From Nocardiopsis sp. TSRI0078 (GTDB taxonomy: Bacteria; Actinomycetota; Actinomycetes; Streptosporangiales; Streptosporangiaceae), in contig NZ_LWLB01000036.1 in assembly GCF_001905145.1 (NCBI RefSeq), forward strand, positions 62,001-126,000: a stretch of DNA of 64,000 nt, read 5' to 3'. The stretch's first letter is position 1; each line of letters starts with the position of its first letter. Under the pieces are notes generated by a model. The model saw nothing but the letters and a program-made list of their open reading frames with translations. It was not told the origin of the DNA and ran no database searches. Below are positions 9,001-16,502 of this stretch, in pieces. A program made the translations under genes and the position numbers.

Positions 9001-11532
9001 CGGCGGCTCCCCCAGCCAGGCGCGCAGCAGCGCCGTGACGACCGTGGCGTCGGCGGACGCCCTCTGCTGGGCGAGGAAGATCCGGAACACCGCGGCCTCG
9101 AGCTCGGGGGAGCGCTCCAGGTCGGTGACCCCGTAGTGCCCGAGCGCCCTGGCGAGCTTGGCCTGGAAGGACTCCGGCAGCCCGGCCCGCTCGACGTCGA
9201 GGCTCTGCAGGTAGGTGTGGAAGTACTCGCGGGGGCTGTGCACGTGGGCGTCGCCGCCGCCGTCCTCGCCCGCGGGCCGGTTGCGGCTCAGCTCGGCGAG
9301 GTCGGTGAGCACACCGACGAGCTCCAGCTCCTCGGCCAGCGGCCGGTGGCCGTCCTCGGTGGCCGTCCGGCGCGCGGCGAGGTAGTCGTCGAGTACACGG
9401 AGTTCGTCGTGCGGGTCGACGTCGAAGCCCAGCAGCAGGCTGCGCAGGTCCTCCCGGCCGCGTGCGAGCCGCTCCCGCGCCGGGGCCTCCCCGGTCGCGG
9501 ACGGCAGGTCCAGCTCGACGGAACCGGCGGCCGGGGCGGCCTCGGTGTCGCCGCCGTCGGCGAGCGGCTCCAGCCGCAGCAGCGGTGCGCCGGTCTCCAC
9601 CTGGCTGCCCACGGACACGGCGCACTCCTTCAGGCGCGCCCTGAACGGTGCCCGCAGCACCGTCTCCATCTTCATGCTCTCCAGCACCAGCACCGGCGCG
9701 TCCGCCTCGACCTCGGCGCCGACCTCCAGCGGCGTGGCGACGACCAGCGCGGGCGTGGGCGAGCGGAGGACACCGCCCTCGTCGCGGCTGACCCTGTGCG
9801 TCACGCCGTCCACCTCGACCAGGTGGACCGGCCCGTGCGTGTCGGTGAGCAGGCGGTACCGGACACCGTTGACGGTGATCCGCCCGGCGTACCGGTCGAA
9901 GCGGTCGAGTTCGACGTCGGCGGTGCGGGCCTCGCCGCCCGCTTCGACGCCGACGCGGAAGCGGTGCGCCCCCACCCGCGCGACGCGTACGCGGTAGCCG
10001 ACGCCGCGCAGCTTGAGGTCCAGCGGTCGGCCGCTCTGGTGCTGCACCTGCGGGCGTCCGCCGAACGCCGTCGACAGCAGCCGCTGCCGCTCGGCGCGCT
10101 CCTCCTCCTCGTAGGCCTCGATGGCGGCGGCCGCCAGCGCGACCGCGGAGTGCCGGTGCGAGACGAGCCCGCCCTCACCGCGGACGCGGTCGATCCAGCC
10201 GGTGTCCGCGCTGGCGTCGATCACCTCGGGCCGGTCGAGCAGGTCGAGCACGAAGCTCTTGTTCGTCGCGCCGCCCGCGATGACCACCGTGGTCTGCGCC
10301 ATCGCCCGGCGCAGCCTGCCGAGCGCCTCGTCGCGGTCGCGGCCGTAGGCGATGATCTTCGCGATCATCGAGTCGAAGTCGGCGGGGATGGTGTCGCCCT
10401 CGCTGACGCCGGTGTCCACGCGGATGCCGGGGCCGGCGGGCAGGTCCAGCCGCACGATGCGGCCCGGGGAGGGCGCGAAGTCGCGGTCGGGGTCCTCGGC
10501 GTTCAACCGGGCCTCGACGGCGTGCCCGCGCTCCACCGGCGGCTCGCCCTCGAGCCTGCCTCCGGACGCCACGTGCAGCTGCGCCCTGACGAGGTCGAAC
10601 CCGGTGGTGGACTCGGTGATCGGGTGCTCGACCTGCAGGCGGGTGTTGACCTCCAGGAAGGCGAACATCTCGTCGCCGGGGTGGTAGAGGAACTCGACGG
10701 TCGCCGCGCCGCGGTAGCCGACCGCGACGGCCAGGCGCTCGGCCGACGCCTTGAGCTCGGCCGTCTGCGAGGGCGCGAGCACCGGCGACGCCGACTCCTC
10801 GATGATCTTCTGGTTGCGCCGCTGCACCGAGCAGTCGCGCACGCCCAGCGCCCACGCGGTGCCCTCGCCGTCGGCGATCACCTGCACCTCGACGTGCCGG
10901 GCGCCGGTGACCAGGCGCTCCAGGAACACGACGCCGCTGCCGAACGCCCGCGCGGCCTCCTGGCTGGTGCGCTCGTAGGCGTCGGTGAGCTCGGCCTCGT
11001 TCGTGACCACCCGGATACCGCGCCCGCCGCCGCCCGCGGTCGCCTTCAGCATCAGCGGGTAGCCGATCCCGTCCGCCGCCGCCAGTGCCTCGTCCAGGGT
11101 CTGGACCGCGCCGCGGCTCCAGGGCGCGACCGGCACGCCGACCTCCTCGGCGATCAGCTTCGCGCCGATCTTGTCGCCGAGCCTGCGCATGGCCTCCGCG
11201 CTCGGGCCGACGAAGGTGACGCCGATCCTCTCACACAGCTCCGCGAACGCCGGGTCCTCGGCGACGAAGCCCCAGCCGACCCACGCGGCGTCGGCCCCGG
11301 TCTCCACCAGCGCGCGCTCCAGCACCTCCAGGTCGAGGTAGGGGCGCGCGGACGCGGGACCGAGGTCGTAGGCGATGTCGGCCTCGCGTACGAACGTGGA
11401 GGTGCGGTCGACGTCGGTGTACAGGGCGACGGTCTCGATCCGTGTCCCTGTCTCCGCGGCGACGTCCCGTACGGCGTGGATGAGCCGCATGGCGGCCTCA
11501 CCACGGTTGACGATGGCGATACGGCTGAACAC
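6055..11532 (-). CDS. Single-chain multidomain biotin-dependent acyl-CoA carboxylase
   Basis: About 1825 residues. GTG start with AGAGGAG nine bases upstream; the protein then begins FSRIAIVNRGEAAMR, a biotin-carboxylase N-terminus. Domains in order: biotin carboxylase with ATP-grasp glycine loop AGGGGRGIRVV (~residue 167) and the EVNTRLQVEHPITE catalytic block; biotin carrier with LESMKMET, the biotinylated Lys at ~621; a ~500-residue central region; and carboxyltransferase N and C lobes (INVGAQPYWNAEATMLMHTKG ~1415; VISRYHGGAFVVFSKALNPNM ~1690). It would carboxylate a short acyl-CoA such as acetyl-CoA from bicarbonate and ATP in one polypeptide. Actinobacterial carboxylases are normally split over two or more genes; this layout resembles eukaryotic cytosolic ACC. 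The substrate is not determined. Confidence 0.92.
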   Translation of the reverse strand: MFSRIAIVNRGEAAMRLIHAVRDVAAETGTRIETVALYTDVDRTSTFVREADIAYDLGPASARPYLDLEVLERALVETGADAAWVGWGFVAEDPAFAELCERIGVTFVGPSAEAMRRLGDKIGAKLIAEEVGVPVAPWSRGAVQTLDEALAAADGIGYPLMLKATAGGGGRGIRVVTNEAELTDAYERTSQEAARAFGSGVVFLERLVTGARHVEVQVIADGEGTAWALGVRDCSVQRRNQKIIEESASPVLAPSQTAELKASAERLAVAVGYRGAATVEFLYHPGDEMFAFLEVNTRLQVEHPITESTTGFDLVRAQLHVASGGRLEGEPPVERGHAVEARLNAEDPDRDFAPSPGRIVRLDLPAGPGIRVDTGVSEGDTIPADFDSMIAKIIAYGRDRDEALGRLRRAMAQTTVVIAGGATNKSFVLDLLDRPEVIDASADTGWIDRVRGEGGLVSHRHSAVALAAAAIEAYEEEERAERQRLLSTAFGGRPQVQHQSGRPLDLKLRGVGYRVRVARVGAHRFRVGVEAGGEARTADVELDRFDRYAGRITVNGVRYRLLTDTHGPVHLVEVDGVTHRVSRDEGGVLRSPTPALVVATPLEVGAEVEADAPVLVLESMKMETVLRAPFRARLKECAVSVGSQVETGAPLLRLEPLADGGDTEAAPAAGSVELDLPSATGEAPARERLARGREDLRSLLLGFDVDPHDELRVLDDYLAARRTATEDGHRPLAEELELVGVLTDLAELSRNRPAGEDGGGDAHVHSPREYFHTYLQSLDVERAGLPESFQAKLARALGHYGVTDLERSPELEAAVFRIFLAQQRASADATVVTALLRAWLGEPPPDEALREPAGLVLERLVAATQVRFPVVADLARGVVFSWFGQPLLRRNRARVYADVRRHLRHLDANPDAPDRAERIAEMVRSTEPLVRLLGQRLVREDLDNAVMLEVLTRRYYGNKGLTGVRTSEVAGCTFVVAERAGSRVASTAVGFEALGSALRGLAELANGEDAVDADIYLAWEKQPEDSDAMATALNEVLSVHPLPDRVRRLTATVAGRDGAVMHHHFTFRPSDTGMAEDRLIRGLHPYIAQRMQLERLSKFDLTRLPSSDEEVYLFRCVARENPSDDRLVAFAQVRDLTELREHDGRLIALPTAENTIATCLDSIRRAQAQRPPRKRSNTNRIVVYVWPPIDITREELETIGRRVLPTTTGAGLEEILFIARQRDRRTGELAKVAVRVSFDAAGGVELTVGEPSDEPVEPVDDYRQKVLRASSRNTVYPYELTGLLGDFVEHDLDDDHVLVPVDRPKGRNTAAIVAGVVTTPTREHPQGVTRVVLLGDPTKSLGALSEPECRRVIAALDLAERMRVPLEWYALSAGARISMESGTENMDWVAAALKRIVEFTQDGGEINIVVAGINVGAQPYWNAEATMLMHTKGILVMTPDSAMVLTGKQSLDFSGGVSAEDNFGIGGYDRVMGPNGQAQYWAPNLTAARDVLMSHYAHSYIAPGEEAPRRARTSDPADRDISGFPHAVEGSDFTTVGEIFSAETNPDRKKPFDIRTVMRALADQDHPVLERWAGMADAETATVQDVHLGGMPVCLLGIESRSVPRRGFPPTDGPDTYTAGTLFPRSSKKAARAINAASGNRPLVVLANLSGFDGSPESMRKLQLEYGAEIGRAIVNFQGPIVFCVISRYHGGAFVVFSKALNPNMTVLALEGSFASVLGGAPAAAVVFSGEVNARTAADPRVRDLEARVAAASGAERAALTAELDELRSSVRVEKLGEVAAEFDRVHDIRRAVEVGSVDAVIRAAELRPRVIEAIESRLRQGASR

Positions 11533-11811
11533 CCGACCAAGCTCCTCTGTAGACCAACGATGTGCGCGCCGCGGCAGGGCGGCCCACTGCAGAGTCCAAC
11601 CCTTCCGTCTTCCGGCCCCGAGCGCCATGGCGCAGACAACACACGCTAGGCGGTTCCTGTTGTGGAAAACGTCCAAAGACCGCCGTTCACGACGTGTTCG
11701 AGCCCACGATCGGCGCGGGTCCGGCCGGGCTCGGGGAAGGGTCCGGCCCGCCGGCGGCGGCCGGAGGACCCGTGGCGGACGGCTGAGACGCTCGCCACGG
11801 TGGGCCGGGGG

Positions 11812-12285
11812 TCACCGCTCGACGTGGGCCGCGAGGTTGGCCAGGGACGAGGCGAGGGCCTCCTCGTGGACGGCGTGGTCGATGCCCGGGGGCACGTCGG
11901 TGGCCTCGACGGTCACCAGGGTGCCCTCCGGTGCCTCGGCGAGCCGCCAGGTCATCGTCATCGTCCCGGCGAAGGCCGGATCCGGTGACTCGAAGGCGAC
12001 CCGCTGCACGATCCGCTCCTCGGGCACCAGCTCGGCGAAGGCGGCCTCGGTGACGTCGCTGGACTCGGAGGTCTTGCCCCGTCCGGACCGCGGGTCGAGG
12101 TAGGTCAGCACCATGCGGAACCCGCCCCCGGGCCACGGCTCGAAGCGCTCCATCCGGCCGGTCATGCCCTCCGGCGGCAGCCAGGCCGCGAGGGCGTCCG
12201 GGTCGGTCATGGCCCGGTAGACCGCCGAAGCGGGCGCCCGGACGGTCCTGCCTCCACGGTCGGTACGCGGTCCTGCCCGGCCCAC
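11812..12285 (-). CDS. SRPBCC (AHSA1-like START-fold) protein
   Basis: 157 residues. The pattern VRAPASAVYRAMTDPDALAAWLPP, then EPWPGGGFRMVLTY, then ESPDPAFAGTMTMTWRLAEAPEGTLVTVEATDVPPGID matches the activator-of-Hsp90-ATPase/SRPBCC superfamily, a helix-grip fold with a deep hydrophobic pocket. Small actinobacterial members of this group are cytoplasmic and mostly uncharacterised. The GTG start has a G-rich stretch upstream. It is co-directional with the carboxylase but ~280 bases upstream of it; that gap (11533-11811) holds the carboxylase promoter region and no other gene. Confidence 0.87.
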   Translation of the reverse strand: MGRAGPRTDRGGRTVRAPASAVYRAMTDPDALAAWLPPEGMTGRMERFEPWPGGGFRMVLTYLDPRSGRGKTSESSDVTEAAFAELVPEERIVQRVAFESPDPAFAGTMTMTWRLAEAPEGTLVTVEATDVPPGIDHAVHEEALASSLANLAAHVER

Positions 12286-12468
12286 GGCCCCACCCCACCT
12301 CTTCGCGAACGCGCCTGTGCCCCGAACCTAGCGGCCCCCGCCGACGAACGGCGGGCGACCGGCCGGGCCTCCCCGGCGGAGGTCCCGCTCCCGGTGCCAC
12401 TGTGAGATGTCGGCGGCGTCACCGGGAGCGGGATCGTTCCGAGCGGGCACGGCCGTGCGGCCGGGCCC

Positions 12469-12570
12469 TCACCGGGGGCGGCGGCCCTGGACCGAGTAGA
12501 TCGCGCAGGAGCAGGCCCGAAAGGACGGGTGGGCCAGGAGGGCGCGGTCGTCGGGCGAGAGGGCCGCGCG
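12469..12570 (-). pseudogene. C-terminal remnant of an unidentified gene
   Basis: In a frame different from the isomerase fragment just upstream, about 31 codons with good actinobacterial codon use end at a TGA (product ends AHPSFRACSCAIYSVQGRRPR). A frameshift in the G-rich stretch near 12575 would join it to the preceding frame. I do not recognise the product. Treated as part of the decayed locus 12469-14029. Confidence 0.35.
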
Positions 12571-12614
12571 CCCCGGACCCCCTCCGCGCTCCGGGGCGCG
12601 GACATCGCGTACCA

Positions 12615-13045
12615 CTGCCCGGCCATGAGCCGCTCCAGCTCGTGCCCGTAGGCGACGAAGGCGGCACGGTCCCCTCGGCCGGGGTCGGCTCCCGAGGCCC
12701 GCAGGTGCGGGCGCAGGTGCAGGTGGGGTTCGATGGACAGCGCTCCGGCGTAACCGTGCTCGGCCAGCAGATCCAGGCACGCGGCGACCCCGGCCTCCCC
12801 GGTGCCGGGGAGCACGTGGCCGACCTCGCCCCCGGGCCCGGTCACCGCGTCCTTGACGTGGACGTGCGCCACGTGCGCGACGAGGGCGCGCAGCGTCTCG
12901 GGGGCACGGTATCCGTGGGCGACGCCGTTGCCGGTGTCGAACAGCAGTCGCAGCGCCGGGCTGTCCACCTCGGCCAGCAGATCCAGCGCCCGCTCCGCGC
13001 TCTCACCCGCCCAGCCCGCGCAGTTCTCGTGACTGTCCGCCTCCT
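12615..13045 (-). pseudogene. Sugar phosphate isomerase/epimerase, C-terminal fragment lacking its N-terminal half
   Basis: The frame reads SHENCAGWAGESAERALDLL, then LLFDTGNGVAHGY, VAHVHVKDAV, VLPGTGEAGV and AGALSIEPHLHL: the second half of a xylose-isomerase-like TIM barrel, including the metal-ligand segments (D in DTGN, HVK, E in SIEPH). The first ~140 residues of such a protein and any start codon are missing. The frame is fused in-frame to the C-terminus of the dehydrogenase remnant upstream. A purine-rich GGGAAAGGAG, like a ribosome site, sits exactly at the junction (13041-13050), suggesting a deletion removed the isomerase start and N-terminal half while leaving its SD. No stop follows the natural end (LERLMAG). 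Confidence 0.65.
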
Positions 13046-14029
13046 TTCCCCGGGCGCGGGACGCGCACAGGCTCTTGGCCTCGGTGAGCAGCCGGACCGC
13101 CTCGATCTGGGCCGGGAGCGTTCCGGGGGTGCCGTGGGACCGGGCGTAGCGGGTGTAGGCGGCCCGGATGAACGCGGGGAGCGCGTCGTCGTCGAAGACC
13201 GAGCGGATCGGCCCCCACCCCTGGGCGTCCACCCGCAGCTGGGCCGTGTGGTCGGCCGCGCTGCACGGGTAGTGGCCGGTGAGCAGGGCCCTGTCGAACT
13301 CCAGCACGATGCGGCGCTCGCGCACGGGAGAGGTCAGGTCGGAGTCGATCCGGCTGCGCACCCCCGAGTGGTGCCTCAGGCTGAGCCGTGCGCGGCCCAG
13401 CCGGGGCAGCCGCGTCCGGTCGGTCACCATGTCCTCCAGGGAGGCCGAGGCGAGGTCCGCTCCCCCGCGAGGGTGATCACCACGGCCAGCGCGTGCGGCA
13501 CCTCCACGTCGAAGGCCGTGGGGTGGCCCGGGGCCTTGGCGGTGCGGGTGAAACGGGGCTTGTTCTGCAGCACCGTGATGGCGCGCAGGTCCCCGAAGGC
13601 CCTTGACCGCAGGACCGCGTGCAGCCGCCGCGTGAGCGCGCTGTCCAGCCACTGGGTGGTGACGGTGATGTCCAGTCCCCAGCGCCGCCGGAGCCGGGCG
13701 ACGGAGGCCAGCCCCACCAGGTCCAGGGCCAGCGGCTTCTCCACGATGATCTTGCGGTAGCCGAGCTCGGCCAAGCGCTCCAGCGGACCGGAGCGCAGGT
13801 GCGGCGGTGTGCACAGGTGGACCACGGTGCTCCGCGGCGGCGCGTGGTGCACCGCCTCCTCCGGGGAGCCGACCGTGAGCACTCCCTCGGCCGAGGTCCG
13901 GAACGGGTCGTATCCCACCACCGGGCCCGGGGCGAACAGGGCGGGTTCCCGGGCCCGCGCCTTGGCGAGCGACGGCAGGTGCAGCCCTTCTCCCGATCTG
14001 CCGAGACCGACGAAGAAGGTGTGCAGCAT
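13046..14029 (-). pseudogene. Gfo/Idh/MocA-family oxidoreductase with a frameshift
   Basis: NAD(P)-dependent sugar or cyclitol dehydrogenase family. ATG at 14029; N-terminus MLHTFFVGLGRSGEGLH is the dinucleotide-binding motif, followed by the family EKPLALD motif (~residue 105). The frame runs to ~13466, then a G-run (CCCCC on the + strand, 13462-13466) appears one base short: restoring one G would read VVITLAGGADLASASLEDMV and continue through ~130 further codons to ~13050. As given, translation leaves the true frame after ~190 residues. The normal stop is also missing because the end is fused to an isomerase fragment. It is either a decayed gene or, at this single site, a sequencing error; the isomerase truncation argues for decay. 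Confidence 0.7.
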
Positions 14030-14281
14030 AGCGGACGGGCACCTTTCCGTTTCTTCTCATCGCGATGCGCGGCGCACCACCGCGCACGTTTCGTCCATTC
14101 CGCTGGCCGCGCCGAAAACGCCGAAAGCGCCGGACAACCGAATTTCCCTCTCCCTGTGAGAATTGCGGGAACGGTTGTTCCCTCTTTCGTGAACCGTGGT
14201 GCCGAAAGGCCCCGCCGCGGCGGTTCACGCCCGCCGGGCGGTTCCGCGGACGCCGTCCGCCCACCGCGGGACCGGACCGGT

Positions 14282-14599
14282 TCAGGACACCGAGAAGCTG
14301 AACATCCCGCTGGGCGGAGCGTGCCAGCCGTGGTCGGGGGCGACCACGAGGCCGGGGCTCAGACAGGCCGGGCCGGCGTGCATGCTCACGTCGGAGTCGG
14401 TGAGGTTGACCAGCACGTGCGCGGTGGCCGGAAGCGAGTGGCACACGCCCGAGGGGGGATCCGGGTAACGCGTCAGCTCCTCGAACTCGGTCGTGAACAC
14501 CACGACCTCTCCCGTGGCGGCGTGCGCCGGGACGGCCCCCAGAACCGTCCCGCCCACCGCGAAGGCGAACGCGGCGGCGGCAGACACCAGAACCCTCAT
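14282..14599 (-). CDS. Small secreted protein of unknown function
   Basis: 105 residues with a Sec signal peptide (MRVLVSAAAAFAFAVGG... cut after AHA, ~residue 28), leaving a ~77-residue exported protein with two Cys (GVCHSL and GPACLSP) that could form a disulphide. The pattern VVFTTEFEELTRYPDP, LPATAHVLVNLTDSDVSMHA and SGMFSFSV resembles small secreted proteins of unknown role found widely in streptomycetes. GGAGGGAAAGTG precedes the ATG. It stands alone between the decayed dehydrogenase locus and a ~500-base gap. Confidence 0.75.
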   Translation of the reverse strand: MRVLVSAAAAFAFAVGGTVLGAVPAHAATGEVVVFTTEFEELTRYPDPPSGVCHSLPATAHVLVNLTDSDVSMHAGPACLSPGLVVAPDHGWHAPPSGMFSFSVS

Positions 14600-15098
14600 T
14601 CCACTTTCCCTCCTTCACCCTTCGGACATCTCCGGGAAAGGCGCGGCCCCGCACGAGTCGTCGGCGCGGCGGGGGCGGCCTGAGCCATCCTTCCTTCTTC
14701 CACACCAAAAAGGCCAGCCCCAAAGGAAAGCGACAGTAATTTCGGGCCGCCACTACAAGTCACAAAACAGAGCAAGTCCCGGAGTAAGGAAAGTCATGAA
14801 AACAGGACCTTCGCAGGGGATCATGACTTTCTTCGCCCTTAGGACCTGGTATCGCCCGGAAGGTGCCCGTTTCCGGGACAGCGGAGTCCAGGGCGCGTGG
14901 GACCACGGGTGCTGTCATCGCTCGCTGTTACGGGTGATGCCGCGAAAACCCGCACACCGGTTCCCACTGGGCGGCGTGCTACTCGGGTCGGTTCCGGTGG
15001 AACGGCGTCCACCATGCGCCCTCATCGTGAGAAAAGGCGCTCTTTCCTGCATGCACAAAAAAGCCCGCCCCCGGAGGGGACGGGCACGGCTGCGGCGG
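14600..15098. other. Intergenic region with a long hairpin and lower GC
   Basis: Roughly 500 bases without a supportable gene. It contains an 11-bp perfect inverted repeat (14789-14799 GAAAGTCATGA with 14821-14831 TCATGACTTTC, 21-base loop), an A/T-richer stretch around 14700-14860 that probably holds the promoter of the small secreted protein, and the thyX terminator at its right end. Confidence 0.5.
15057..15085 (-). terminator. Intrinsic terminator of thyX
   Basis: On the minus strand GCCCGTCCCC, a 3-base loop, GGGGGCGGGC, then TTTTTT: a textbook rho-independent terminator starting 14 bases after the thyX stop codon. Confidence 0.9.
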
Positions 15099-15896
15099 TC
15101 AGACCTTGCGCCACCGCGGGACCCAGGCGCCGTCCTGCACCTCGTAGTCGCCGAAGAGCGCCGGGGCCTCCTCCCGCAGGGCCTCACCGACGAGGTGGAA
15201 CAGCAGGCGGATCTCCTCCTCGGCCCCGGGCGCGGTGCGCGCCTCCAGGGTGTGGCGCAGGGTGCGCACGTTGGCGGTCCACACCAGGCCGGTCGCCACA
15301 CCCTCGGGGGCGAAGCGGCGCATGAACGAGGTCTTGTGCTTCTTCTCGGCGAACTTCACGCCCTCGTCGTCGAGGCCGAAGTGGTCGGCCATCCAGAGCT
15401 GGAACTCCTCCATCTGCTGGAGCATCGCCGTGGCGCGCTCCATCAGTTCCGGGTCCTCCTCGGCCCAGTCGGGGAACCAGAACGGCAGGTCGCTCAGGCG
15501 CACGAAACGCAGGGACTCCTGCGAGACGGCCACGCCCGGGCGGTGCCGGATGAGCTCGTGGGTCAGCACACGGGACACGTTGTGCAGGACGAAACTGAAG
15601 CTGATGTGCTCCAGGACCGAGCCGTGCAGGCTGGCCAGGAGGTTGCCGAGGTAGGCGTCCTGGTCCTTGCGCACCCGGGTGACGTTGGGGTTCAGCCCCG
15701 GTTCCCAGGAGCGGTAGCACAGCCGCCCGGCGAACTCGGCGAGGTTCTGCGGGTCGTTGAGGTGGGCGTCGAGCTCACCGCGGTCGAACCTCTCCAGCCA
15801 CGCCTCTCCCCCGACCTCCTTGAGGTAGTCGGCGATGGCGTCGTAGTCCACCTGCGGACGCGCCACCAGACGGACCTGCGGCTCGACCCTCTTCAC
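15099..15896 (-). CDS. thyX: Flavin-dependent thymidylate synthase
   Basis: ThyX makes dTMP from dUMP using FAD, NADPH and methylene-tetrahydrofolate. 265 residues, ATG start with GGGAGGCAT-type site upstream. The ThyX motif RHRPGVAVSQES (~residues 117-128, the RHR-x7/8-S signature for FAD and dUMP binding) is intact; upstream is SVLEHISFSFVLHNVSRVLTHELIRHR and downstream WTANVRTLRHTLEART, both conserved. Length is usual for actinobacterial ThyX. The gene stands alone with its own terminator; a ~270-base gap separates it from the next gene upstream. Confidence 0.97.
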   Translation of the reverse strand: MKRVEPQVRLVARPQVDYDAIADYLKEVGGEAWLERFDRGELDAHLNDPQNLAEFAGRLCYRSWEPGLNPNVTRVRKDQDAYLGNLLASLHGSVLEHISFSFVLHNVSRVLTHELIRHRPGVAVSQESLRFVRLSDLPFWFPDWAEEDPELMERATAMLQQMEEFQLWMADHFGLDDEGVKFAEKKHKTSFMRRFAPEGVATGLVWTANVRTLRHTLEARTAPGAEEEIRLLFHLVGEALREEAPALFGDYEVQDGAWVPRWRKV

Positions 15897-16163
15897 AGCA
15901 TGCCTCCCGTTCGTGATCCCCGCTCCCGCAGCGCACGCCGAACAGCCGTGACCAGGGGTTCCGGGGCACGGGAGCGTGATGGGGGCGGGGGCTGACCAGC
16001 CTCACACGAGGGTACACGGGGCCGGGCCCGGTCAGGCGGGGGGCCGAGTACAGGGGGCGGTCCGGGCTCCCGCCGGATCGTACCGGTCGGGTGCCCGGCC
16101 CGTGTTCGGTACTGCCTGTGGTGCCTTTCGCCTGTGGCGTCCGGCCGGAGAAGGGTGCACGGG

Positions 16164-16304
16164 CTAGAAACCGTAGAAGTAACCGGGTGCGATGAAGAGT
16201 CCGATGACAATGGCGATGATGCCCCAGAGCAGCTGCCCGCGCAGCACCCCGAGAACGCCGGCGACGATGAGGATGATTCCGAGGATCGTAAGCAAAATAC
16301 CCAT
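16164..16304 (-). CDS. Small two-helix membrane protein
   Basis: 46 residues starting at ATG 16304: MGILLTILGIILIVAGVLGV, then a short RGQLLW loop and a second hydrophobic helix ending GYFYGF. Proteins of this size and pattern are common in actinobacteria (hydrophobic, GPGG-like ends) and have no known function. No clear SD precedes the ATG. It lies alone between thyX and the trpEG terminator, all on the minus strand. Confidence 0.72.
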   Translation of the reverse strand: MGILLTILGIILIVAGVLGVLRGQLLWGIIAIVIGLFIAPGYFYGF

Positions 16305-16435
16305 ACACAACCACTGTCCCGTAACGGGTTGATCAAACTTTTTGACGGGCCGAGTTTGTGGAAAAGGAGTCCCAACGCAGGTGGGGGGTCGCGTACGGGG
16401 TACCGGGGCGACCGTGACCCCTGGGGAGGCCGGGA

Positions 16436-16465
16436 ATCCGCGCGTGGGCGACGCCACGCGCGGAT
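16436..16465 (-). terminator. Hairpin terminator after anthranilate synthase
   Basis: Perfect 12-bp stem ATCCGCGCGTGG / CCACGCGCGGAT with a 6-base loop, 37 bases beyond the trpEG stop codon. Confidence 0.7.
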
Positions 16466-16502
16466 CCCGCCGGAGAGCGGCCGAAGGGGCGGGCGGCCCG
16501 TC

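Noticed and set aside
6172..11649. Long plus-strand open frame (~1825 codons) opposite the carboxylase gene
   Set aside because: It is the antisense shadow of a gene with clear carboxylase motifs; its own translation is low-complexity and matches no family.
12207..14753. Single minus-strand frame of ~848 codons spanning the decayed sugar locus
   Set aside because: Only its middle part carries real dehydrogenase and isomerase sequence; the ends are shadows of other genes, so it is not one protein.
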